Source: an uncultured bacterium
GTDB lineage: Bacteria > Planctomycetota > Phycisphaerae > Phycisphaerales > SM1A02
Reading direction: 5' to 3'
DNA length: 12,082 nucleotides
Assembly: GCA_903861235.1 (NCBI GenBank)
Contig: CAIOTP010000104.1
Location: forward strand, 1 to 12,082
Shown in pieces: positions 1-6,010 of this stretch. The position numbers and the translations under genes were made by a program. Position 1 is the first letter of the stretch. The number at the start of each line of letters is the position of its first letter. The notes beneath the pieces were generated by a model. It did no database searches. It was not told the origin of the DNA and saw only the letters and a program-made list of their open reading frames with translations.

Positions 1-826
1 CGGCATCCTCCATGCGCCCCTCACGGATGGCCCAGCTGGCCATCTCGGCGTCGCCCAGGATCCACAGCCGGTCGCCATGCACACGGATGCGGTTGAAGGC
101 CCCCTTCATCACCTCGGCGGTCCGCTCGCGCAGGTCCGGGCCCATGAGACCCACCGTGGCGCCGTTGGGTGCCTGCAGCATGAACGCGAAGCCGCCGTCC
201 AGACCCAGGCCCTTGGGCAAGGGAACGATGTCGCTGGCCGCACCCACGAAACGGCCGTCCTCGATCCGCTCGAGGCGCCGCCCCACCACCGCCACCACGC
301 CCTGCGCGGTGGCCACCACGGGCCCGGCCAGCGCGGCCTGCGGAAGGAAACGTTTCCCGTCGCCGGCTCGCACCACGCCACCTTCGCCCCAGATGAAGAG
401 ATCGTTGCCCACCACCGAAAGCCCGTGAGGACGGATGCCCAGCGCCTCGGACGGCACGTGGTCGATCAGCATGGGCTGACGAGGCACGGCCATGTCCCAG
501 CGCAGCACGCCGTCGCGACGGACCACGCCGATCAGATCGCCTCGCCACATCACCAGGTCGCACACAGGGCCGGTCCTGCCCAGCTCGCCGGCGGGCTCGG
601 CACGAGCGTCCTTCACGCCGCGGCCCTCGATGACCAGCAGCTGCGGCCCGAAGCCGGCGTACCAGATGCGGTCACGCACCAGCACGCAGTCGTGGGTTCC
701 GCCCACATGCGAGGTCACCTTGAGCACCTTGGGGCGGCGGTCGGTGCGGTCCTCCTTCACGTAGGTGTTGTCGAAGCAACCCGCGAGCAGGGCCGCGACC
801 AGGATCCAGGCGCCACGCATCGGCAT
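1..826 (-). CDS. Probable lipoprotein with beta-propeller-like repeats (C-terminus outside window)
   Basis: The minus-strand frame is open from an ATG at 826 to the left edge, giving 275 codons with no stop, so the C-terminus is missing. The N-terminus is a lipoprotein signal peptide: a short basic start, a hydrophobic stretch and the lipobox LLAGC with the acylated Cys at residue 17, so the mature protein should be membrane-anchored outside the cytoplasm. The rest has recurring short blade-like units (GDLIGVV..DGVLRW, GNDLFIWGEGG, GDRLWILGDAEMASW) with regularly spaced Trp, Gly and Asp, which resembles a WD/PQQ/YncE-type propeller. That fold is inferred from pattern only. A GGAGG 10 nt upstream supports the ATG at 826; a second ATG at 820 would also leave a good signal peptide. 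It is divergent from the TPR gene across a 50-bp gap. The function is not recognised. Confidence 0.8.
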   Translation of the reverse strand, partial: MPMRGAWILVAALLAGCFDNTYVKEDRTDRRPKVLKVTSHVGGTHDCVLVRDRIWYAGFGPQLLVIEGRGVKDARAEPAGELGRTGPVCDLVMWRGDLIGVVRRDGVLRWDMAVPRQPMLIDHVPSEALGIRPHGLSVVGNDLFIWGEGGVVRAGDGKRFLPQAALAGPVVATAQGVVAVVGRRLERIEDGRFVGAASDIVPLPKGLGLDGGFAFMLQAPNGATVGLMGPDLRERTAEVMKGAFNRIRVHGDRLWILGDAEMASWAIREGRMEDA

Positions 827-842
827 CACGATAGCCCCTCCC
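827..842 (-). promoter_or_regulatory. Ribosome binding site and possible -10 of the propeller lipoprotein
   Basis: Read on the minus strand, GGGAGGGG (842-835) contains a full GGAGG Shine-Dalgarno core ending 10 nt before the ATG at 826. Between it and the ATG lies TATCGT (833-828), which resembles a -10 hexamer. If TATCGT were a promoter, the transcript would begin near the second ATG at 820 and the message would be leaderless; if GGAGG is used, 826 is the start. I prefer 826 because the Shine-Dalgarno match is complete. Confidence 0.45.
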
Positions 843-870
843 TTGCCGGGCTGCTTGACCCCGCTAGGCT
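843..870 (+). promoter_or_regulatory. Putative sigma70-type promoter placing the TPR-recX operon transcript start at or near the ATG
   Basis: TTGCCG (843-848) and TAGGCT (865-870) are separated by 16 nt, a canonical spacing for a housekeeping promoter. Only 6 nt lie between the -10-like hexamer and the ATG at 877, so the predicted transcript starts at or next to that ATG. No Shine-Dalgarno sequence lies in front of the ATG, which agrees with leaderless translation. This rests on sequence pattern alone. Confidence 0.4.
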
Positions 871-876
871 CGGGCC

Positions 877-1194
877 ATGGCGCCCGACCGGCTGGCCCAG
901 CTCATGGCGATGCTCGAACGCGACCCGTCCGACGCCTTCTGCCTGTACGGGGTGGCCCAGGAGCACGCCAAGGCCGATCGCCTGGAGGAGGCCGTGCGGT
1001 GGTTCGAGCGGCTGCTGCAGGTGGAGCCGACCCACGCCTACGCGCACTTCCATCTGGCCAAGGTGCTGGAACGCGCCGGCCGCGTGAACGCCGCCGCCGA
1101 AGTGCTCGGCCGGGGGCTTCAGGCCGCTCGCGCCACGGGGGACGCGAAGGCGGCCAACGAGATCGCGGGCTTCCTGGACGAGATCACGCCATGA
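877..1194 (+). CDS. Small tetratricopeptide-repeat protein
   Basis: This 105-residue protein consists almost entirely of helical repeats. Two TPR units can be seen, at about residues 19-52 and 53-86, with the usual small residues and a Pro closing the first unit (VEPTHAYAHFHLAKVLERAG). There is no signal peptide or membrane segment, so it should be a cytoplasmic scaffold or adaptor. No Shine-Dalgarno site precedes the ATG. Its stop overlaps the recX start as ATGA, so the two are translationally coupled and it is the first gene of the block B operon. Residues 4-103 align without a gap to residues 4-103 of the TPR-YggX fusion at 5344-5997, sharing about 28 identical positions (DPS at 16-18, ER at 44-45, RG at 79-80, GD at 88-89). 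It looks like that protein's TPR module without the iron domain. Its partner is unknown. Confidence 0.88.
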   Translation: MAPDRLAQLMAMLERDPSDAFCLYGVAQEHAKADRLEEAVRWFERLLQVEPTHAYAHFHLAKVLERAGRVNAAAEVLGRGLQAARATGDAKAANEIAGFLDEITP

Positions 1195-1811
1195 GGCGTC
1201 CCGAGCGGATCCAGGAGATGCGCGCGGACGCGGCCGATCCCGGCTTGATCCGCATCCGTGTGGGGGCGGCGTGGCTGGGCCCGATCCGTCGCCCGATGGC
1301 CGCCACGCTTCGCCTGGAGGAGGGTCGGGCCTGGACCGCCACCCTGGCCGCCCGTGTGCAGGCCGAGATCGACGCGGTGGCCTGTCGAACCGACGCGTTG
1401 CGCCGTCTGGGCCGCCGTGACCTGACCCGGGCCCTGCTCGAAGCCCGCCTGGCCGCCCGCTGGGGCCAGCAGATCGCCGAGCGCACGGTGTCCGAACTGG
1501 CCAGTGCGGGGTGGCTGGACGACCGCGCCTTCGCCGAGCGCCGGGCCGGGCAGCTGCAGACTCGCGCACCGATGGCTCCGGAACTGCTGCAAGCCCGGCT
1601 GGAGCACGAGGGCGTGCCCGAGCGCCATGCACGACGGGCCGCGGAAGCTGCGCACGATCCGCAGGCGCTGCACCGACAGGTGCTCGCGTGGAAGCGAGAG
1701 GGACGGCCCGGAGACTGGATGGCCCGGCGGCTGGGACGTCAGGGGTTCGATGCCGATACCATCGCGGCAGCCCTGCACCGGGCCCGCGTGCCATGCGACC
1801 TCGATTCCTGA
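1191..1811 (+). CDS. recX: Regulatory protein RecX
   Basis: RecX binds RecA filaments and modulates recombination and the SOS response in the cytoplasm. This 206-residue protein has the family's helical three-helix repeats: a conserved start of the first repeat (RRDLTRALLEARL), then the signature LDDRAFAERR with W108, D110, D111, F114 and A115, and a later GRPGDW..RRLGRQGFD repeat. The first 65 residues form an extra N-terminal segment with beta character (LIRIRVGAAWLGPIRR), seen in the longer RecX versions. The start is chosen at the ATG at 1191, which overlaps the TPR stop (ATGA); the frame is open further upstream, but that would overlap the TPR gene. recA is not in this window, so recX is separated from its usual neighbour. 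The 3' end overlaps the next gene by 19 bp. Confidence 0.88.
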   Translation: MRRPERIQEMRADAADPGLIRIRVGAAWLGPIRRPMAATLRLEEGRAWTATLAARVQAEIDAVACRTDALRRLGRRDLTRALLEARLAARWGQQIAERTVSELASAGWLDDRAFAERRAGQLQTRAPMAPELLQARLEHEGVPERHARRAAEAAHDPQALHRQVLAWKREGRPGDWMARRLGRQGFDADTIAAALHRARVPCDLDS

Positions 1812-2326
1812 TCCCCGCGCTCGCCGCTCTCGCGTCCCTGACGGGATGCCTGAACGACGGCGACACCATCACCGGAACCGACCAGGACCCCACCCCGGAC
1901 CTCTCGCCCGAGCAGGCCAGCACTCCTCGGAACTCCTCGGGCCCGAGCGTGACCGGACTGGATCGGAGGAACTGGGACACGGTGGTGGTGGCGGCCCCAC
2001 GCGGCCAGGTGCAGCACCAGCCCACCTACGCCGAACCGCTCGTGCTCAACGGTGGATCCGCCCGCAACGGTGAGAGCTTCCCCACGGTGGCGGACGCGAC
2101 CGCCCTGGGCAGCTCGCCGCAGGCCGCCGCGGCCGAGGGCGTTGCGGAGTTCGCCTGGCCCGCGGGACTGCTGCTGGTCTCGCCGGCACGCATGGTCATG
2201 GGGATGCCGCCGTGGCTGACGGTGCAGGGACCGGGCGAGACGTCCGGAACGCTGCCACCCGCCCAGGCACGCGAACTGCCCGGCATGTGGATCTGGGTGA
2301 GCACGCCGCAGGAGAAGGCTCCATGA
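1793..2326 (+). CDS. Uncharacterised lipoprotein
   Basis: This 177-residue protein begins with a type II signal peptide (basic MRPR, a hydrophobic core and the lipobox LTGC with Cys19), so the mature protein should be lipid-anchored outside the cytoplasm. An acidic, Pro/Thr/Ser-rich linker (about residues 20-55) follows. After it come a conserved-looking block (NWDTVVVAAPRGQVQHQPTY, then AEPLVLNGG) and a second hydrophobic block (PAGLLLVSPARMVMGMPPW). I do not recognise the family. The ATG at 1793 lies inside the end of recX, overlapping by 19 bp in another frame. An earlier start in the same frame would remove the signal peptide from the N-terminus, so 1793 is preferred. The stop overlaps the rhodanese start as ATGA. 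It could be a periplasmic or outer-membrane accessory factor. Confidence is good for the gene and low for any role. Confidence 0.78.
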   Translation: MRPRFLIPALAALASLTGCLNDGDTITGTDQDPTPDLSPEQASTPRNSSGPSVTGLDRRNWDTVVVAAPRGQVQHQPTYAEPLVLNGGSARNGESFPTVADATALGSSPQAAAAEGVAEFAWPAGLLLVSPARMVMGMPPWLTVQGPGETSGTLPPAQARELPGMWIWVSTPQEKAP

Positions 2327-2697
2327 GCCAGCTCGACGCACGCGGGCTTCCCGAGGGCTATCCCTTCAACGCGGACTGGGAGATCACGCCACGCGACTTC
2401 AAGGCGCGGCGGGATGCCGGCGAGCGCATGGTCCTGCTGGATGTGCGCACCTCGGCGGAGCGGGCCACCGCCTGCATCGCCGGCAGCGTGCACCTTCCGC
2501 TGAGCGAGGTCGAGGGGCGCTCCGAAGAACTCCGACCGCACGAGGACGACCTGATCGTGATCCACTGCCACCACGGCGTGCGAAGCCTGCGCGCGGCGGC
2601 GAGCCTGAGGCGACTGGGCTTCGATCGCGTGGTGAGCATGGCGGGCGGCATCCACCTGTGGTCGATGGACGTGGACCACACGGTCCCGATCTACTGA
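2323..2697 (+). CDS. Single-domain rhodanese (sulfurtransferase-like) protein
   Basis: Rhodanese domains carry a persulfide on an active-site Cys and hand sulfur to acceptors. The 124-residue protein is one complete domain: LLDVRTSAE at about 38-46, a hydrophobic strand LIVIHC and the active-site loop CHHGVRS with catalytic Cys82 and Arg87. The C-terminal segment GGIHLWSMDVDHTVPIY (about 108-124) matches the ending typical of rhodanese domains associated with MoeB/ThiF-type proteins. It has no signal peptide, so it should be cytoplasmic. The start is the ATG at 2323, which overlaps the lipoprotein stop, with AGGAG at 2310-2314 as ribosome binding site 8 nt upstream. The sulfur acceptor cannot be told from the context, since no thiamine, molybdopterin or tRNA-thiolation gene is nearby. 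cdsA follows after 3 bp. Confidence 0.9.
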   Translation: MSQLDARGLPEGYPFNADWEITPRDFKARRDAGERMVLLDVRTSAERATACIAGSVHLPLSEVEGRSEELRPHEDDLIVIHCHHGVRSLRAAASLRRLGFDRVVSMAGGIHLWSMDVDHTVPIY

Positions 2698-2700
2698 ACC

Positions 2701-3567
2701 ATGCTGAAGTGGCGACTGCCCGTCGGTGCCGCACTGATCGCGCTCCTGGGGAGCCTGCTCTGGCTCGACGGCCGCCTTCAGGGTGAATCGGCGCCATGGC
2801 TGCCCGGCGGCCGCGTGCCCGGAGGTGCGGTGCTGGCGGCCTTCGCCCTGCTCACCCTGGTGCCGCTGCTGTCCGCGGAGCTCACGCGGCTCCTGCGTGC
2901 GGGCGGAGTCCGTGCGTGGCCCTTCGCCCTCACCCTGGTGGTGGCCGCGGGCTCCTTCCTGGCGGTGTCGGCGCGTGCCTGGGGCATGGACCGGGAGGCG
3001 ATCGTGCTGGGCATGGTGCCGCTGACCGCCCTGCTGATTCCGGCGGGCCTGGGGAAGGTCTCGAGGTCGCGACCGGATCGCGGCGTGGCGGACCTGGGTC
3101 GCTGGATGCTCGCCGCCGGCTGGATCGGCGCCATGCCTGCCTGCTGGATCGGGCTTCGCGCCGGCGTGCCCTGGACCGGACTGGTGGCCGCGGTGCTCAC
3201 GGTGAAGAGCAACGACATGGGCGCCTACTTCGCGGGGATGGCGATGGGACGCCACCGGATGGCGCCCTGGATCTCGCCCAAGAAGACCTGGGAGGGGTTC
3301 GCCGGTGGCATGGTGGCCAGCGCAGCCGTCGGGGCCTGGGCGGGCACCGCGTGCGGCGCGGGCGTGCCCATGGGCGTGGCGTTCGGCCTGGTGGCCTCGG
3401 TCCTCGGACCGCTGGGCGACCTGGCGGAGAGCATCCTGAAGCGACAGGCCGAGGCGAAGGACTCGGGCCGGATGCTGCCCGGCATGGGCGGCATGTTCGA
3501 CGTGATGGACAGCCTGCTCTGGACGGCGCCCGCCGCGTGGTGGATCCTGGGCCATCGAGCCCCCTGA
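2701..3567 (+). CDS. cdsA: Phosphatidate cytidylyltransferase (CDP-diglyceride synthase)
   Basis: CdsA converts CTP and phosphatidic acid to CDP-diacylglycerol in the cytoplasmic membrane, the branch point of phospholipid synthesis. The 288-residue protein has roughly seven to eight hydrophobic segments. Family landmarks are NDMGAYFAG (from residue 171, metal-binding Asp172), SPKKTWEG (192-199) and the C-terminal signature starting SILKRQ..AKDSG at residue 244 and ending GMGGMFDVMDS at 261-271. Both Asp residues of that last motif (267, 270) are kept, but the His of the usual GHGG is Met262 and the Arg of the usual DR is Val268. From general knowledge, chlamydial and planctomycete homologues also carry hydrophobic residues there. 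The ATG lies 3 bp after the rhodanese stop, so it is cotranscribed as the last gene of block B. Confidence 0.93.
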   Translation: MLKWRLPVGAALIALLGSLLWLDGRLQGESAPWLPGGRVPGGAVLAAFALLTLVPLLSAELTRLLRAGGVRAWPFALTLVVAAGSFLAVSARAWGMDREAIVLGMVPLTALLIPAGLGKVSRSRPDRGVADLGRWMLAAGWIGAMPACWIGLRAGVPWTGLVAAVLTVKSNDMGAYFAGMAMGRHRMAPWISPKKTWEGFAGGMVASAAVGAWAGTACGAGVPMGVAFGLVASVLGPLGDLAESILKRQAEAKDSGRMLPGMGGMFDVMDSLLWTAPAAWWILGHRAP

Positions 3568-3584
3568 GCGGCAGGAACCGCCGC
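3568..3584 (+). terminator. Weak hairpin after cdsA
   Basis: GCGGC (3568-3572) and GCCGC (3580-3584) can pair around a 7-nt loop immediately after the cdsA stop. No T tract follows, so it is at best a weak or factor-assisted terminator, or a pause or RNA-stability element. Confidence 0.2.
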
Positions 3585-3605
3585 ACGGCGAGGACACCTT
3601 CCGGG

Positions 3606-3630
3606 TACGCTCGACGTCCCGCATGGAGGT
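3606..3630 (+). promoter_or_regulatory. -10-like hexamer and strong ribosome binding site of the zinc-ribbon gene
   Basis: The 69-bp gap after cdsA contains TACGCT (3606-3611), a plausible -10 element, and GGAGGT (3625-3630), a near-perfect Shine-Dalgarno sequence 6 nt before the ATG at 3637. No convincing -35 was found. The ribosome binding site fixes the start of the next gene. An own transcript is likely but not proven. Confidence 0.45.
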
Positions 3631-3636
3631 TTTCGC

Positions 3637-4392
3637 ATGAGTCTTCTGCAGCAGCTGCTCGCCCTTCACAAGGTCGACGTGCAGGTCCGTTCGCTCCGCT
3701 CGCGCCTCTCTCAGGCGGACCGTTACCTGGCCACGCAGCAGCGGCAGCTCGACGAGCTCACGGCCCAGCGGACGGACGTGGAGACGCAGCACCGCCAGCT
3801 GAAGGCCCATGTGGGGAACATGGAAGTGGAAGCCAAGGGTTTCACGGAGCGCATCGAGCGCCTGCGCAAGGACCTGAACCAGAGCGGCAACACCAAGCAG
3901 TACAACGCCATCCTGCAGGAAATGAAGCAGATCGAGGCGCAGAAGGACGCCCTGGAGGAGCAGACGCTGGCCCAGCTCGAACGGGTGGATCAGATGGCCA
4001 AGCGCCTGGCGGACATGGAACCCCTGCTGGCCGAGCGCACCAAGCGGCGCGACGAGGCGCAGGCGGAGCTTTCGCAGCGGAAGGCCGATTCGGCGGACCG
4101 TCTGGGCGAGCTGGATCGCGAGCGTGCGGCGGCGGCGGCGGGCGTGCCCGCGGCCACCATGAGCGTGTTCGACGAGGCCGCCGAGATCCACGAGGGCGAG
4201 GCCATGAGCGAGGTGGAGGTGATCAGCGCACGCCACCGCGAATACGCCTGCAGCGCCTGCAACACCGAGATCCCCTTCGCGGTCTACGCCAAGCTGCTCG
4301 GCGAGAGCGGCAACGTGGTGCAGTGCGTCAGCTGCCATCGCATCCTGTTCCTGTCGGCAGAGACCGAAGCCACCGCCGCCAGGAAGCGCTGA
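3637..4392 (+). CDS. Coiled-coil / C4 zinc-ribbon protein (CT398/HP0958 family)
   Basis: This 251-residue protein has a long, charged, heptad-rich coiled coil (about residues 5-150) and a C-terminal zinc ribbon with CxxC pairs at Cys205/Cys208 and Cys230/Cys233. The architecture and the segment RKDLNQSGNTKQYNAILQE fit the CT398/HP0958 family. In Helicobacter, HP0958 (FlgZ) binds sigma54 and flagellin mRNA; in Chlamydia, CT398 interacts with sigma54 and secretion components. Whether those roles apply here is unknown. A low-complexity linker (Ala-rich, then Glu-rich, about 155-195) joins the two parts. No signal peptide is present, so it should be cytoplasmic. The start is fixed by GGAGGT 6 nt upstream. 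It is convergent with pyrD, with only 18 bp between the stops and no clear terminator. Confidence 0.88.
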   Translation: MSLLQQLLALHKVDVQVRSLRSRLSQADRYLATQQRQLDELTAQRTDVETQHRQLKAHVGNMEVEAKGFTERIERLRKDLNQSGNTKQYNAILQEMKQIEAQKDALEEQTLAQLERVDQMAKRLADMEPLLAERTKRRDEAQAELSQRKADSADRLGELDRERAAAAAGVPAATMSVFDEAAEIHEGEAMSEVEVISARHREYACSACNTEIPFAVYAKLLGESGNVVQCVSCHRILFLSAETEATAARKR

Positions 4393-4410
4393 GCCGGACG
4401 CCGCACCCGA

Positions 4411-5340
4411 TCAGGCCCGGACGGCCCCCACCAGTTCACCGATCTCGCGAACGCCCTGCCGGCGGCACCACGCCGCCAGTCCGCGGGCGATCGCCCGTGG
4501 CGCTGAAGGATCCACCATGAGCGCGGTGCCCAGCCCCACCGCCGTGGCCCCCGCCAGCACCAGCTCCGCGGCGTCACGCCAGTCCATCACGCCGCCCAGA
4601 CCGATGATCGGCACGCGCGCCGGACCCGCCACCTCCCGGTGGACCAGGTGCACCAGCCGCACCACGATCGGATGGACGCCCGGACCCGAGAGCCCGCCGC
4701 TGCCGCGGCTGAGGGAAGGGCGACGCGTCTCGGGCTCGATCTGCATGGCCGGATAGGTGTTGCAGAGCGTGAGCGCGCCGGCGCCGGCGGCCACCGCGGC
4801 GGCGGCCAGTCGCAGCGTGTCGCCGTCGGGAGGCAGCTTCACCACGAGCGTGGAGGTCCGCACCGCCGCGCGCACCTCGCGCACGAGCGATTCAAGCAGG
4901 GTCGCATCGGAGCCGAACTGGCGGCCGTCCGCCGTGTTGGGGCAGCTCACGTTGAGCTCGATCGCCTGCAGTCCCGCGGCCTCCAGCGCCGTGGCGACCC
5001 GCACGAAGTCCGCGACCGCGTGCCCGGCGACCGATCCGATGACCGCCGCATCGAGGGAGCCCACACGGGGCGCATGCTCCTGCACGAAGGCGTCCACGCC
5101 GGGGTTGGCCAGTCCGATGGCGTTGAGCATGCCCGCCCGGGTCTCCACCACGCGCCATGGCGCGTTGCCTTCGCGGGACTCGGGCGTGAGGCTCTTGGTG
5201 GTGATGGCGCCCAGCCAACCCACGTCGCTGACCTCGGCCAGTTCGTCCAGCACGCCACAGGTTCCCGCCGCCGCGACCAGCGGCGTGCGCAGGGCCAGCC
5301 CTGCCAGCCGGGTCTGCAGCACCGGGTCGGGAGCCGCCAC
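4411..5340 (-). CDS. pyrD: Dihydroorotate dehydrogenase, class 1B catalytic subunit
   Basis: PyrD oxidises dihydroorotate to orotate with FMN, the fourth step of pyrimidine synthesis. The 309-residue length and the absence of an N-terminal membrane helix indicate a cytosolic class 1 enzyme. Landmarks are AGTCG, an active-site loop NVSCPN with catalytic base Cys133, VVKLPPDGD, NTYPAM followed by the GGLSGPGVHP motif typical of class 1B, and the FMN-phosphate loop IIGLGGVMDW with AGATAVGLGTAL. Class 1B enzymes normally pair with the Fe-S/FAD subunit PyrK to use NAD+, but no pyrK lies in the window. Translation appears to start at GTG (5340-5338), because the TPR-YggX stop lies only 3 bp upstream and no nearby in-frame ATG would keep the first strand. 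It is the second gene of a two-gene transcript. Confidence 0.93.
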   Translation of the reverse strand: MAAPDPVLQTRLAGLALRTPLVAAAGTCGVLDELAEVSDVGWLGAITTKSLTPESREGNAPWRVVETRAGMLNAIGLANPGVDAFVQEHAPRVGSLDAAVIGSVAGHAVADFVRVATALEAAGLQAIELNVSCPNTADGRQFGSDATLLESLVREVRAAVRTSTLVVKLPPDGDTLRLAAAAVAAGAGALTLCNTYPAMQIEPETRRPSLSRGSGGLSGPGVHPIVVRLVHLVHREVAGPARVPIIGLGGVMDWRDAAELVLAGATAVGLGTALMVDPSAPRAIARGLAAWCRRQGVREIGELVGAVRA

Positions 5341-5343
5341 CGC

Positions 5344-5997
5344 TCAGCCGCCCTGGGCCGCGGCCGCGCCGCCTCGCAGCTTGGCGAGCATGTCCGGATC
5401 CAGACCCAGGAATTCATGCATGTGCTGGTCGTAGACCTCCTGGTCGCGGTCCCGGGAGAAGTCCAGCCGGAGCTCGTTGATCACCTTGGTCCCCTGGCCG
5501 ATCCAGGCCTTCCAGGTCTCGGCGCTGATGTTCTCCTGGATCCACGCCCCCACCGGACCGCGGAACGGCGGCGCGTCCATGCGGGTGCCCGGCCGCCCGG
5601 TGCGGCTGCACACGAAGCCTCCGCTGGCGCGGACCGCCTCCGCCGCGGCATCCGCGTCGGGCGTGGACACCTTCGGAGGCTCGCGGCCGATGCCCTTGAG
5701 CAGTTCGGCGATGGCCTGCTGGGGCATGCGGTCACCCTTGCGGGCGGCGATCTCGTAGCCGCGGTTGAGCGTCTGCACCGCCTTGTCGGCCCAGCCCGCG
5801 CCCAGTTGCGCCTGGCCGCAGAGCTGCCAAGCCTTGCTCATCTCCGGCGCCAGCTCCAGGCAGCGCTCCAGACTGGCGGCCGCCTCCGCGTGCCTGCCGG
5901 CCTGCAGGTAGGCGTTGCCCAGGCTGAAGTGGGCCATCTCGTTGGAGGGATCGGCCTGGGCCATGCGCTCGAAGTTGGCGATGCGGTCCGCGTTCAT
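5344..5997 (-). CDS. TPR protein fused to a YggX-type Fe(2+)-trafficking / oxidative-damage-protection domain
   Basis: The 217-residue protein has two parts. Residues 4-103 form TPR-like helices (DPSNEMAHFSLGNAYLQAGR, then LERCLELAP). After a linker rich in Ala and acidic residues, residues 127-200 match YggX: FVCSRTGRPG with a Cys at 130 corresponding to YggX Cys7, a conserved PPFRGPVG..I.ENIS segment, then ETWKAWIGQGTKVINELRLDF (broken by no gap) and a helical end MHEFLG. YggX of enterobacteria is about 90 residues, stand-alone, and protects Fe-S enzymes from oxidation, probably by handling labile iron. A TPR front end is unusual and may dock it on client proteins. No signal peptide is present. 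The ATG at 5997 has no Shine-Dalgarno site but has TATCAT 7 nt upstream. pyrD follows after 3 bp. Confidence 0.87.
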   Translation of the reverse strand: MNADRIANFERMAQADPSNEMAHFSLGNAYLQAGRHAEAAASLERCLELAPEMSKAWQLCGQAQLGAGWADKAVQTLNRGYEIAARKGDRMPQQAIAELLKGIGREPPKVSTPDADAAAEAVRASGGFVCSRTGRPGTRMDAPPFRGPVGAWIQENISAETWKAWIGQGTKVINELRLDFSRDRDQEVYDQHMHEFLGLDPDMLAKLRGGAAAAQGG

Positions 5998-6010
5998 GGC
6001 CGCGATGATA
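5998..6010 (-). promoter_or_regulatory. Putative -10 element for a leaderless TPR-yggX-pyrD transcript
   Basis: On the minus strand TATCAT (6010-6005) differs from the consensus TATAAT at one position and is followed by 7 nt and then the ATG at 5997. A transcript initiated from it would start at or next to the ATG. There is no Shine-Dalgarno sequence in this gap. A matching -35 was not found in the end of the upstream gene. Confidence 0.4.

Noticed and set aside
77..1087. 336-codon plus-strand frame opposite the propeller lipoprotein
   Set aside because: The opposite frame encodes a clean lipoprotein signal peptide and blade-like repeats; this frame is His/Arg-rich and continues out of frame through the TPR gene.
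765..1190. Upstream extension of recX
   Set aside because: It would overlap the TPR gene and the divergent promoter; the ATGA start at 1191 fits operon coupling and RecX length.
2026..4338. 770-codon open frame on the minus strand opposite the rhodanese, cdsA and zinc-ribbon genes
   Set aside because: It is antisense to three well-supported genes, and its translation is a His/Arg/Gly/Ala-rich composition with no motif, as expected in a high-GC genome where stops are rare.
4393..4410. Bidirectional terminator between the convergent zinc-ribbon and pyrD genes
   Set aside because: The 18-bp gap shows no stable stem with flanking T or A tracts.
2796..4520. 574-codon plus-strand frame overlapping cdsA and the zinc-ribbon gene
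   Set aside because: It is out of frame with both recognised proteins, has low-complexity Arg/Gly/Ala composition, and has no start signal or family motif.
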